This document shows positions 36,017 through 44,461 of a DNA stretch of 64,000 bases, in pieces. The position numbers and the translations under genes are program-made. Below the pieces are notes generated by a model. It did not search any database and was not told the origin of the DNA. It worked only from the letters and a program-made list of their open reading frames with translations. Location: contig JABMNL010000033.1 in assembly GCA_013204585.1 (NCBI GenBank), forward strand, positions 1 through 64,000, given 5' to 3'. Source of the stretch: SAR202 cluster bacterium. Its GTDB lineage: Bacteria > Chloroflexota > Dehalococcoidia > Lucifugimonadales > UBA3495. Position 1 is the stretch's first letter. Each line of letters opens with the position of its first letter.

Positions 36017-37249
36017 CTAGCGCTTTCCAACCCCCAGCGCCTGCTCCAATTTCTGGCTGGCGTAGGACATGGAGTAGGTGAAAACCCAGAAAACCGCGGC
36101 GAGAAACACGTAAACTTCTCGCTGGGAGTCAATCCACTCCACGTTGCCCAGGAATATGGACTTGCCGACGCCGACGACGTCTAGCAACCCTACTATGACA
36201 ACCAAACTGGTGTCTTTGAACAGGCTGATGAACTGGCCCACTATGGCCGGGATAACCGCCCTCAGGGCCTGAGGGAGCACGATAAACAGCGTGGTATGCA
36301 GGCCGCCGAGGCCCAGGGCTTTGGCGGCGTCTACCTGACCCTGCGGAATTGCCTGCAGGCCTCCCCGGACGTTTTCCGCCATGTAGGCAGAGCTGAATAG
36401 GGTGATGGCCAGCAAGGCCCGAGAAACACGGTCAATGCGAAAATCCTCGGGCAGAAATAGCGGCAGAATAATTTGCGTCATGAACAACAGCGTCACCAGC
36501 GGAACGCCGCGCACCGTCTCAATGAACAGGATGCTCAGGTAGCTGACTGCCGGCAGGTTGCTGCGTCGACCGAGTGCTAGTAGCACGCCCAGAGGGAAAG
36601 AGGCAACGATTCCCACGATTGCCAAGATTAGGTTCAGGGCCAGCCCACCCCACAAAGTGGTACTCACTTCTGGAAGGGCCGGGATGCCTTCAATCCCACG
36701 GAGCAAAATGATGCCCAAGAAAAAGGAGACTAGCCACGCGATTACGACGGGCCCGGGCCGCAGCATGGGCAGGGGGCCAATGGAGGGTGCCCGAGCCAGC
36801 AAATAGCCGATGCCAATCATCCCTGGATTAGCGAGGATCCACAAACGCCCTTCCACGCTCAGGTCATCTAAGCTCAGTGGAAAGAAAGCCAGGGCCAACA
36901 GTCCAATCGCGGCCACCCTCGCAAAGGTACGCGCAACCTCGCCCCATACGCCCCAGGAAACTCCCAACAACAGGGAGACCATTAGCGCTATCACTCCGAC
37001 CCGCCACATCTCTGCCGCAGGATATTGCCCAACCAGAAAAAGCTTTAGGTTAGAGCGCACCGGGCTCCAGTCTGCGTCAATAAAAACCCAGGTCAGACCA
37101 GTCTTTAGAAAGAAAATTACCAGCGCAAGCGTGACCACTGTGAGCAAAGAGTTGTACCAATTGCTCATCAGGTTGGTCCTGACCCATCCAATCGGCCCGG
37201 ATTGGGAAACAGGCGGTCTGATTACTTCCAGAGTTCTGGCCACGGTCAT
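36017..37249 (-). CDS. aapM: Amino-acid ABC transporter permease (AapM-like)
   Basis: 410 aa. The C-terminal part carries the permease EAA-type loop (GQVDAAKALGLGGLHTTLFI VLPQALR) after ENVRGGLQAIPQ. The N-terminal 200 residues add extra membrane helices, typical of the large AapM/BztC subunit. It overlaps the upstream permease by 4 bases (ATGA), so translation is coupled. Together with the other permease it forms the membrane channel. Confidence 0.88.
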   Translation of the reverse strand: MTVARTLEVIRPPVSQSGPIGWVRTNLMSNWYNSLLTVVTLALVIFFLKTGLTWVFIDADWSPVRSNLKLFLVGQYPAAEMWRVGVIALMVSLLLGVSWGVWGEVARTFARVAAIGLLALAFFPLSLDDLSVEGRLWILANPGMIGIGYLLARAPSIGPLPMLRPGPVVIAWLVSFFLGIILLRGIEGIPALPEVSTTLWGGLALNLILAIVGIVASFPLGVLLALGRRSNLPAVSYLSILFIETVRGVPLVTLLFMTQIILPLFLPEDFRIDRVSRALLAITLFSSAYMAENVRGGLQAIPQGQVDAAKALGLGGLHTTLFIVLPQALRAVIPAIVGQFISLFKDTSLVVIVGLLDVVGVGKSIFLGNVEWIDSQREVYVFLAAVFWVFTYSMSYASQKLEQALGVGKR

Positions 37250-38442
37250 CGGTCCACGTACTTCACTCGACGGTTATATATGTTTCCGATTACGGCATAG
37301 GTCAGGCTCATGACCAAGTACGCGGCCATGATCATTAGGAAGATGGGAACCGCTCTGCCAGCCTGATTAATCATGGTCCTGCCAACGAAGAAAAGGTCAG
37401 GGAAGGCAATGGCGATGCCCAGGCTGGAATTCTTGGTTAGGTTGAGGCACTGGCTGATTAAGGGCGGGATGATGACCCGCATAGCCTGGGGGACGACCAC
37501 AGACTGCATGGTCTGCAGCTCGGTGAGACCTAAGGCCCGGGCCGCCTCTGCCTGGCCCCGCTGGACTGAAAGGATGCCGGCCCGGACAATCTCCGCGATG
37601 AAGCTGGCGGTATATATCACCAACCCGACCAAAAGAGCGGCGAACTCAGGAGTAAACCTCAGCCCGCCTTCAAAATTGAAGCGCCCTAGCTCCGGTATGT
37701 CTTTGATTAGAGGATTCTCCCCGACTAGGAACCATCCAATGGCCGGGAGCAAAACAAAGGCAGCAAGAGCGCCGAGGTTGGGGTGAGTGGCCCGGCCCAG
37801 GCGCAGTTGCAGCCGGGCCAGCGCTGCCCGCACCGCCACGGCCAACAAGATGCCTCCCAACAAGAACAGTAGCCACCATGCGAAGGAGGAAGAAGGGCTG
37901 GCCCACACCGCGAAAAAACCCCGGTTGCTGAGGAAGACTGGACCCGGCCACCGTATGCTTTCTTGAACCGGGGGTAGCAGCAGGAAGACGCCAAAGTACC
38001 AGAAGAAGAGTTGGATTAAAAGGGGAATATTGCGAAAGGTCTCGATGTAGACATTGGCAATCTTGCTGACTAGCCAGTTGCTGGAGATGCGGGCAATCCC
38101 GATGATAATTCCCAGTGTGGTGGCCAGGACGATACCCAGTACAGCCACCTTAAGGGTGTTGAGCACGCCCACCAAGAAGGCGTGTTGAAAGGAGTCCTCC
38201 GCGCCGTAATCGATGACGGATTCAGGTATGAGGAAGCCCGCCTCTTCTTTCAGGAAGCCGAAGCCCAGCGAGAAGCCCCGCTTGTCTGCGGCATCCAGCA
38301 CGTTGCCGATCACAAAAAATAGAGCGGAGACCACGATTACGACGGAGACTATTTGCGCGGTAGCCCGGAGCACCCGTGCGTCGCGCCAGAGAGGGACGCC
38401 ATCGTAGGTGAAGAAGCGCATACAGCTTATTGCCTCGCGCAA
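37246..38442 (-). CDS. aapQ: Amino-acid ABC transporter permease (AapQ-like)
   Basis: 398 aa, of the AapQ/BztB type: NVYIETFRNIPLLIQLFFWY in the first conserved helix region and GQAEAARALGLTELQTMQSV followed by VPQAMRVIIPP as the coupling loop. A large insert between these parts distinguishes it from the short HisM/GlnP type. The hairpin at 38452-38489 lies between it and the binding-protein gene. Confidence 0.88.
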   Translation of the reverse strand: MREAISCMRFFTYDGVPLWRDARVLRATAQIVSVVIVVSALFFVIGNVLDAADKRGFSLGFGFLKEEAGFLIPESVIDYGAEDSFQHAFLVGVLNTLKVAVLGIVLATTLGIIIGIARISSNWLVSKIANVYIETFRNIPLLIQLFFWYFGVFLLLPPVQESIRWPGPVFLSNRGFFAVWASPSSSFAWWLLFLLGGILLAVAVRAALARLQLRLGRATHPNLGALAAFVLLPAIGWFLVGENPLIKDIPELGRFNFEGGLRFTPEFAALLVGLVIYTASFIAEIVRAGILSVQRGQAEAARALGLTELQTMQSVVVPQAMRVIIPPLISQCLNLTKNSSLGIAIAFPDLFFVGRTMINQAGRAVPIFLMIMAAYLVMSLTYAVIGNIYNRRVKYVDR

Positions 38443-38451
38443 GAGTAGCTA

Positions 38452-38489
38452 GGCAAGGACAGGCGCATGGCTGTGGGTCTGTCCTTGCC
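38452..38489 (-). promoter_or_regulatory. Intercistronic hairpin after the binding-protein gene
   Basis: GGCAAGGACAG (38452-38462) pairs perfectly with CTGTCCTTGCC (38479-38489), with a 16-base loop and no T tract. Such hairpins after the first gene of ABC operons usually protect the binding-protein mRNA from 3' decay, so that more of it is made than of the permeases. Confidence 0.7.
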
Positions 38490-38509
38490 GCCTTAGCCGA
38501 TGTTAGTTT

Positions 38510-39595
38510 CTAGCGAAGCGGCGGTGAATAAATCAGTCCGCCGTTGGTCCAGAGTTCGTTCTGCCCCCTGGGCAGGGTGAACGCGTCGCCATTGGGACCC
38601 ATGTAGCGGTTATAAATCTCGCCGTAGTTGCCTACCCCTTTGATCACGTCCACCGCGAATGTGGCGCTGAGACCCAGGTCCGCCTGGCCAAATTCACCCT
38701 CGGTCCCCAGCATGCGCCGTATCACGATGTTGTCGCTGGACTTTTGGGCTTCAACATTCGCCGATGTTACTCCTAGTTCCTCGGCATTGATGAGGACGGA
38801 CATGACTGTCTTAACCAGGTCAAACCACTGGTCGTCGCCATGGGCCACCACCGGAGTCAGCGGCTCCTTGGAGATCGTCTCCGGCAAGATGACGTGAGCG
38901 CCGGAGTCGGCGAACCCGCTCCGGACGGCCGCTAACTGAGACTTGTCGCTAGTAGTGGCGTCGCAGCGGCCCCCTTCGTAGGCGCTGTAAACCGAAGCTG
39001 TATCTTCAAACACCACGGTTTCTAAGCTCATACCGTGCTGACGAAAATAGTCGGCCAAGTTCAACTCGGTAGTGGTGCCGCTGGTCACGCACACGGTAGC
39101 GCCGTCCAAGTCCAGGGCGCTGGTAAACCCTGTGGATGTGGGTACCATGAACCCCTGGCCGTCATAGAACATGGTGGTGGCGTAGTTGCCCCACTGGGCG
39201 TCGCGGGTGGAGGTCCAAGTAACGTTCCGCGACAGCAGGTCCACTTCACCCGCCTGGATGGTTGGGCCCCGTTCGGAGGCGGTGATGGGAATCAGTTCCA
39301 ACGCATCTGAGTCGCCGAAGATGGCGGCAGCCACCGCGCGGCACAGGTCCACATCGAATCCAACGTTTTTGCCTGCCGATGAAAGATAACCAAATCCCGC
39401 CAAGTCCGTGCGCCCCGCACAGATGAGGTTACCTCTGCCCTTCACTATGTCTAGGCGGGCACCCTCTTGTGCGGCCGGAACTGCGGTGGCAACGTCGGCC
39501 TTAGGGGTCGAAGTGGCTTCGTTGCCACAGGCAACGGAGGCCAAGGCTAGAAGGCCAATGAGGGCTGCCAATAGAAACCAATACGTGCGCTTCAT
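38510..39595 (-). CDS. aapJ: Amino-acid ABC transporter substrate-binding lipoprotein
   Basis: 361 aa from ATG 39595, which has GGAGG upstream; a longer reading adds 85 residues of non-coding character. A lipoprotein signal is clear (LLALASVAC, lipid-bearing Cys). The mature part has GRGNLICAG, GFDVDLCRAVAAAIFGD and VTWTSTRDAQWG, typical of the SBP_bac_3 general L-amino-acid or glutamate/aspartate binding proteins (AapJ/BztA). It opens the operon. As a lipoprotein it would be anchored at the outer face of the cell membrane. Confidence 0.9.
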   Translation of the reverse strand: MKRTYWFLLAALIGLLALASVACGNEATSTPKADVATAVPAAQEGARLDIVKGRGNLICAGRTDLAGFGYLSSAGKNVGFDVDLCRAVAAAIFGDSDALELIPITASERGPTIQAGEVDLLSRNVTWTSTRDAQWGNYATTMFYDGQGFMVPTSTGFTSALDLDGATVCVTSGTTTELNLADYFRQHGMSLETVVFEDTASVYSAYEGGRCDATTSDKSQLAAVRSGFADSGAHVILPETISKEPLTPVVAHGDDQWFDLVKTVMSVLINAEELGVTSANVEAQKSSDNIVIRRMLGTEGEFGQADLGLSATFAVDVIKGVGNYGEIYNRYMGPNGDAFTLPRGQNELWTNGGLIYSPPLR

Positions 39596-39647
39596 TTTCG
39601 TACCTCCAGATGTTTGGGTCTTGGAGCCTATAACAAAACATGCACCA

Positions 39648-39733
39648 TGACTTTCTGAGAGAGCGCAACGACACCGGAGAATCTGGAGAGGAGTTGCCCT
39701 CTGAGTCCCCAGATTCGGCCCTTCGTTGCTTTG
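39648..39733. repeat. Degenerate family-A hairpin repeat in the aapJ leader
   Basis: Nested inverted repeats: GCAACGA (39665-39671) with TCGTTGC (39723-39729), and GAATCTGG (39679-39686) with CCAGATTC (39709-39716). The flanks (CTGAGAGAGCGCAACGA and CTTCGTTGCT) resemble the repeat at 32-110. It lies 50-140 bases upstream of aapJ, so it may be part of its 5' leader. Confidence 0.55.
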
Positions 39734-40384
39734 AAAATATCCAGTTTCCGAAGTTAGGCAGGATGGGTCAACGGGGTAGGATAAATCGTAGTATAGCCCT
39801 TGCCGACAGTACGCTATCCGGGTACGAAGCCTGACGGAATCGGGGCCCAACTCCGGCTAGGTAATACGATTTTTTAAAATTGGGTTTGGGCTAAATTTAG
39901 CCGTGGTTTCTAGTCGTTTTTCAGGCCGTACGTGACGACAAATATTAACGTAATTATAGCACTACCATATTATGAGCATGAGGGCTTGACGCACCCGATT
40001 CAAATAATAAAGGTGACAAAATCCGAAATCGAAGCAGATGTAGAGCAAGCTTTCCTTATGCGGGCAGCACGTCACTCGCTTGCGCTTCGAGCTTCTTAGC
40101 CGCCTTAGTCACTGCCTAAACATATCCACAATGATCTTTGGATCGTCCCTCGAGCGAGGGACGCGGATTACAGGTTGCGATGTGCTCCGCCTTGGTAGTC
40201 TTGAAGGGTATGTGCTGAACGCTTACAGTTGCTGATATCTTAAACGTCAGTGTGAAAAGAACGGCCTTCAGAACCCTCGGTTTATCACCATTGAACAAAC
40301 ATCGGCATGACCACGTGGACTTACTCATGCGCATCGCGGGAACCTCAGTTCGCACAATGAAACACGATGACCCGCCCGCGTATT
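39734..40384. other. Gene-free stretch upstream of the palindrome cluster
   Basis: About 650 bases, A/T-richer than the neighbours. A perfect palindrome with CGTCCCTCG and CGAGGGACG arms lies at about 40144-40163. A 79-codon frame on the minus strand (40116-40355) has no recognisable features and I do not call it a gene. Confidence 0.5.
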
Positions 40385-40745
40385 GAGTGAGTAAACATAG
40401 TGAAACACCGGAGTTTTGGGGAAACCCCCGTGTTTTTGAAGCTAAAACACCTCTGGTGTTCGGTGCGTTTTATACCTGGTGTTTACGGTGTTCCAAACAC
40501 CGTAAACACCAGGTATAAAGACAGTAAAATCCGGGAAATACCTGCCTACTTACGGCACGTACCTGCAAAGGCGAAACACACAAGTGAACACAATGATTCA
40601 CCTGGGTTTTGGAAACAAACGCAGTCGAATTAGGTTTCCAAACACAGCACCTGCTTTAGGGATAGTGATACTAGGTAACCCACCTGCGTTTGGGATAACG
40701 AAACACAGCAATCCACCTGAGTTCGAGTTCAGGTGGATTCAACCT
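40385..40745. repeat. Cluster of palindromes sharing AACACC/GGTGTT and CACCTG/CAGGTG
   Basis: At least five hairpins in 360 bases. The largest has perfect 24-base arms at 40469-40492 and 40496-40519 with a 3-base spacer. Others are AACACC/GGTGTT (40446-40460), AAACAC/GTGTTT (40403-40435), TTTGGAAAC/GTTTCCAAA (40608-40642) and an 11-bp stem AATCCACCTGA/TCAGGTGGATT (40710-40739). AAACAC recurs at least six times on one strand. The open frames here are side effects of the repeats. Confidence 0.85.
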
Positions 40746-40917
40746 TGGAAGAAGGACAGATCGACAGACCGGCACCGCTGGCTGGCTGAGCGGTAATCAT
40801 CGACCTAAACGTCAACTGAACCACAATCGCCCTAGATTGGCGATGCTGGCCAGACGATAATTATACATTTTCTTGGTGGACTTCAGGCACGAAGCACAGC
40901 GCTCAAGAACGGAATAT

Positions 40918-40962
40918 CTTCTAAGCAGCGGGTCGTGGGTTCGAATCCCACCTGGGGCACCA
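40918..40962 (+). tRNA. 3' half of tRNA-Arg (TCT), likely att scar
   Basis: The sequence runs from an anticodon loop CTTCTAA (anticodon TCT), 3' anticodon stem GCAGC, variable loop GGGTC, a perfect T arm GTGGG-TTCGAAT-CCCAC, the 3' acceptor strand CTGGGGC, discriminator A and CCA. The 5' half is absent: the bases before 40918 do not pair with GCAGC. A fragment that starts at the anticodon loop and ends with CCA is what tyrosine-recombinase integration at a tRNA gene leaves behind. It is not a functional tRNA. Confidence 0.85.
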
Positions 40963-40998
40963 TTTTCTTTTTCCAAACACTAGTCCGGTTTTTTGGCG

Positions 40999-42162
40999 CT
41001 ATGCGGGTGAGTAGAGTCGGTTCAAGTTGGCGTAGCGAGCCGGGTCTAAGTCTTTGCCCTGAAGAGCAGAGTGGTCTGGGCCGTAGCGGTGGGCTCGGAA
41101 CACCGAGTTGCCAGAACCGGAGGTAGAACCGCCAACGTGTTCGCCGCTCGAGCCGACAAAGGGGTTGATGTACTCCCAGACGATTTCTTGGGTGGGAGTG
41201 ACCTCAAAAACGCGACCGGGGGCACCCTCGCAAATAAGGGTGTTGCCGTTGGGCAATCTTTCCGCACCGCTGATGTGGTAACTGAAAAAAGATATAGGCG
41301 GGTCTCCTCTGTACTCCCAGGCGACCTGGTTGTCGCTCGGATTTACCTCAATGACCCGCGAGTGGCTCATTCCCTGCCGGTGGGGCCCGTTGTCGAATAA
41401 CAAAACGTTCCCGTTTTCCAGATGGGTGGGATTGTGCTGATGCGAGACTTCACCGGGGCCCCACTTCCAACGAAACTCCCCGCTAGACCGGTCGACGATG
41501 CCAATCGTGTTGGTTTGCCGAAAACTGACCAGAAGGTCTCCATCCGTGGTCACGTTCAAGGTGTTTTGGTGCGTCCACTCCAAACGGCCCTCCAACGGGC
41601 ATATTACGTCCTCTTCCAGGCTGAGGTGCTCCCAGGAACGCCACTCATTGACGATGCCGCCATCCGGCTTTACCTCGCGCACCACGTCGCCCAGCATCTG
41701 GCCTTTAGTGGTGCCGGCGGTGAAACCGCCGCTCACTTTAGAGGCTAACTCTTCGGGAAGCGACTCCCATACCAAGACCAAAGTGTTCCCGTTGCCCAGA
41801 CGTTCAAAGTCGTGGTGTAACAAAGGGTCACGGTATGCCCAGACGACGTTGCTGTCCCAGTCCAACTCCAATATAGCCCCGGCTGCCGTTCTGCCGCCCC
41901 TTGGCAGAAGATCTCGCTCCGGGCGGTCTAAAAATGATATCTCCTGCGTTGCTGGACCGGTCCGAAGCAGCAAATGGCCGTTGGGCAAGAGGTAGCTGTA
42001 GTTGATTCCCTCGTCTGATCGCCAGGTATGGCACACACGGCCATCCATGTCGACTAGATGGGTGTGATGGCCGCCGAGGTTGCTGAATAAGGTGTAGCCC
42101 CGATAGCTATTTTGTTGCGAATAATGAATCAGACCTGTTCGGTGATGTGTGGACCAGCCCAT
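40999..42162 (-). CDS. Arylsulfotransferase (ASST)-family protein
   Basis: 387 aa beta-propeller. It has LLPNGHLLLRTG, LHHDFERLGNGNTLVLVW, THQNTLNVTTDGDLLVSFR and PTHLENGNVLLFDNG, repeated asparagine-rich blade motifs of the arylsulfotransferase family, with conserved His that may act in sulfuryl transfer. No signal peptide is seen. Many members with this length are uncharacterised and may not move sulfate. It starts a minus-strand group after an NHL-repeat gene and lies directly beside the tRNA scar. Confidence 0.75.
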   Translation of the reverse strand: MGWSTHHRTGLIHYSQQNSYRGYTLFSNLGGHHTHLVDMDGRVCHTWRSDEGINYSYLLPNGHLLLRTGPATQEISFLDRPERDLLPRGGRTAAGAILELDWDSNVVWAYRDPLLHHDFERLGNGNTLVLVWESLPEELASKVSGGFTAGTTKGQMLGDVVREVKPDGGIVNEWRSWEHLSLEEDVICPLEGRLEWTHQNTLNVTTDGDLLVSFRQTNTIGIVDRSSGEFRWKWGPGEVSHQHNPTHLENGNVLLFDNGPHRQGMSHSRVIEVNPSDNQVAWEYRGDPPISFFSYHISGAERLPNGNTLICEGAPGRVFEVTPTQEIVWEYINPFVGSSGEHVGGSTSGSGNSVFRAHRYGPDHSALQGKDLDPARYANLNRLYSPA

Positions 42163-42245
42163 GACGGCATCGTGCTCCTTTGGCTAAATTCGGACCCTGG
42201 GTTCGAGGACAACCTTACCCCCGCACACTGTCGCCACGACAATTC

Positions 42246-43244
42246 CTACAAGTTTAGGGAATGTTCTTCGTAGTCCTTTAGCTTGTTGTAGATTTGGAGA
42301 CGGTGCCGGTAGGACTCCAAAACTATGATGCGGTCGTTGGCGTCGACGTTGACCGCCACTGGCCTGCGGAACCGCCACTCGGGTTCCATGTCCGCCCGGC
42401 GGCGGGCCTTGATGATTTCGGGGTTGGCATTGATGTACGTCTGAGTCCAGGGAGAAGGCTCCTGGGCGTCGCCAACCAGTGCGGTAATGTAACGACCGGT
42501 GGCGTCGTAAATTTGGACGCGGTGGTTCCCCCAGTCGGTTACGTACACGTCCCCGTCCGAGTCCACGGCCACACCGGACGGCCCTTTGAGCGAACCCACC
42601 CCGTTGCTGGACACCTCGAACTGCACCAGTAACTCTCCGGTGAGGGAGAATTTCTGCACCCGGTTATTTCCCCAGTCGGCAACGTAAATGTTGTCCTGGC
42701 GGTCAACACAAATGCCCCAAGGCATCTCCAAGTCGCCGTCGCCGCTGCCTTGCTGGCCGAACTTCGATTGGAACTCGCCGATTTGGCTGAAGCTTTGCAC
42801 CCGGTGATTGAGACTGTCCACAACCCAAAGGTTTTGCTGCGAGTCGAAGGCGATACCCGACGGCCCGTTCAGTTGGCCGTCCTCGTTGCCGGGTCGGCCC
42901 CAGTGGTAACGGAAAGCGCCCTCGTCATCGAACACCGAGATTCGGTTTAGAAATTCGTCGGAAACGTACACCCGTCCGTGCTGGTCTAAATCAAGGGAAC
43001 GCGGCCAGATAAACCGCCCGTCCTCGGAGCCGAAGGAACCGAACTGACCTTGGACTTCGTGGTCGAAGGAAATCTTGCTAATACGCTGGCCCAATTGTTC
43101 TGCGCCTCGGCTCAACACATAGATGCGGCCATTCTCTCCCAAGACGAAGTCCTGGGGGGCCCAAAACCCCTGGCCAGACTGGCTGTACATGCCAATGCAA
43201 TAGCTGTAATCAAAAACCCGACCAGCGGCGACGGTAGTCAGCAT
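42246..43244 (-). CDS. NHL-repeat beta-propeller protein
   Basis: 332 aa from ATG 43244 (GGAGAG upstream; a longer frame to 43319 would run into DUF1501). Six or so NHL blades are visible as repeated motifs: GRVYVSDEFLNRISVFD, NLWVVDSLNHRVQSFS, NIYVADWGNNRVQKFS and DVYVTDWGNHRVQIYD. No enzyme residues or signal peptide stand out, so it is likely a binding or scaffold propeller. It is followed on the same strand by the ASST-family propeller. Confidence 0.8.
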   Translation of the reverse strand: MLTTVAAGRVFDYSYCIGMYSQSGQGFWAPQDFVLGENGRIYVLSRGAEQLGQRISKISFDHEVQGQFGSFGSEDGRFIWPRSLDLDQHGRVYVSDEFLNRISVFDDEGAFRYHWGRPGNEDGQLNGPSGIAFDSQQNLWVVDSLNHRVQSFSQIGEFQSKFGQQGSGDGDLEMPWGICVDRQDNIYVADWGNNRVQKFSLTGELLVQFEVSSNGVGSLKGPSGVAVDSDGDVYVTDWGNHRVQIYDATGRYITALVGDAQEPSPWTQTYINANPEIIKARRRADMEPEWRFRRPVAVNVDANDRIIVLESYRHRLQIYNKLKDYEEHSLNL

Positions 43245-43281
43245 GTTGGCTCTCCAATAGAGGAATAAGAGTAATGACTGG

Positions 43282-44418
43282 TCATACGAAGGCCATCTGT
43301 TCGAACTGCCCGCCGACAATTGGCACCGGGTCTAGGCCCAGCCATTTGTCGACCACCGTCGAGTAGAACCCACGGAAGTCGTAGCTCGGAGCTAAGTCGC
43401 CTTGGGTTAGGTCCTCCGGTTTCAACGAGGGATAGGTGCCGTACATACCGCCATTCACCCGGTCGCCAATTAAGAAGGCCACGCCGCCCGCGCCATGGTC
43501 GGTGCCGGTGCCGTTGTCGCGGACGCGGCGTCCGAACTCGCTAAACATCATCAAGACCACCTCTTCACCCACGTTGTGTTCGTGGAGGTCGGCGAAGAAT
43601 GCCTCAACGGCTTCAGAGATTTCGGCCCACAACTTGGTGTGCGACCCGCCCTGGTTGAAATGGGTGTCGAAGGGTCCGTGGGAAGTGTAAAAGACCTGGG
43701 TTCCCAGACCCGCCAGGTGCACTTGCGCCACGTCTTTTAGGCTTCTTGCGATGGCATTTCTGGCGTATTCAACGGTCGAAGTGTATTTCTCGGGAGCAGT
43801 CCTGATGATGTCGGCGCCCTTCATTGCGTCTCGCCCTGCCTGTCCCAGGTAGTCCATGGTCGGTCCGGTGCCGATGGCCGGGGCGTACATGCGGGCGAAG
43901 CTGTCCAATAATTGGGCCTTCTCCCGCTCCGAGGTAATGCCTCGCGCCGTTGATAGAACGCCGTAAGAGGCGAGATTGGACACCGAGGTTACCGGCACGC
44001 CGCGCATCATCAGGGCTCTCGGCAGGCCTTGCCCGAAATTCACGCCCTTCAGCACGTTCTCGCCAGTGGGGTCCAAGTCCCTGATGACCTTGGCGAGCCA
44101 GCCTTCGACTCCGATACTGTCGGGTTCGCAGGTGTGCCAGATGTCCATGGCGCGGAAGTGCGAGCGAGGCGAATTCGCAAACCCGATTCCGTGGACGATT
44201 GCCATTTTGCCGTTGTCGTAGAGTTTCTTGAGCTGCTCCATGTCGGGCCGAAAGGCCAGTTCATCGTCGATGGGCTGCAACAGGTCTTCGGAGATTCTAA
44301 CCTTGGGCCGATTGTCCCAATACAGTGGGTTGGTATATGGAACGATTGTGTTGAGGTAATCGTTGGCTCCGGTGAGCTGTAATATGACCAGCACGGGGTC
44401 TTTTTTAGTTGTTGTCAT
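43282..44418 (-). CDS. DUF1501 protein
   Basis: 378 aa. VILQLTGANDYLNTIVPY, the LAFRPDMEQLKKLYDNGKMAIVHG region, FNQGGSHTKLWAEIS and SEFGRRVRDNGTGTDHG identify the DUF1501 (alkaline-phosphatase-superfold sulfatase-like) family. SEFGRR and the DHG are the best conserved residues and probably bind a metal or anion. The typical N-terminal twin-arginine signal is missing. It follows the DUF1800 gene by 43 bases, a very common pair across bacteria of unknown joint function. Confidence 0.85.
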   Translation of the reverse strand: MTTTKKDPVLVILQLTGANDYLNTIVPYTNPLYWDNRPKVRISEDLLQPIDDELAFRPDMEQLKKLYDNGKMAIVHGIGFANSPRSHFRAMDIWHTCEPDSIGVEGWLAKVIRDLDPTGENVLKGVNFGQGLPRALMMRGVPVTSVSNLASYGVLSTARGITSEREKAQLLDSFARMYAPAIGTGPTMDYLGQAGRDAMKGADIIRTAPEKYTSTVEYARNAIARSLKDVAQVHLAGLGTQVFYTSHGPFDTHFNQGGSHTKLWAEISEAVEAFFADLHEHNVGEEVVLMMFSEFGRRVRDNGTGTDHGAGGVAFLIGDRVNGGMYGTYPSLKPEDLTQGDLAPSYDFRGFYSTVVDKWLGLDPVPIVGGQFEQMAFV

Positions 44419-44461
44419 CTATCGTTATCTCCGGCTTACGGGGTTATATATCGGAAGATGG

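Noticed and set aside
39648-39733. Structured leader of aapJ as a known riboswitch or T-box
   Set aside because: No consensus core of glycine, glutamine, SAM or T-box elements is present, and the arms match the interspersed family-A repeat better.
40116-40355. 79-codon minus-strand frame
   Set aside because: No recognisable fold, no ribosome-binding site, and it overlaps a perfect palindrome.
40400-40796. Overlapping 70-77 codon plus-strand frames in the palindrome cluster
   Set aside because: The sequence is dominated by inverted repeats, there are no ribosome-binding sites, and the translations show no protein-like pattern.
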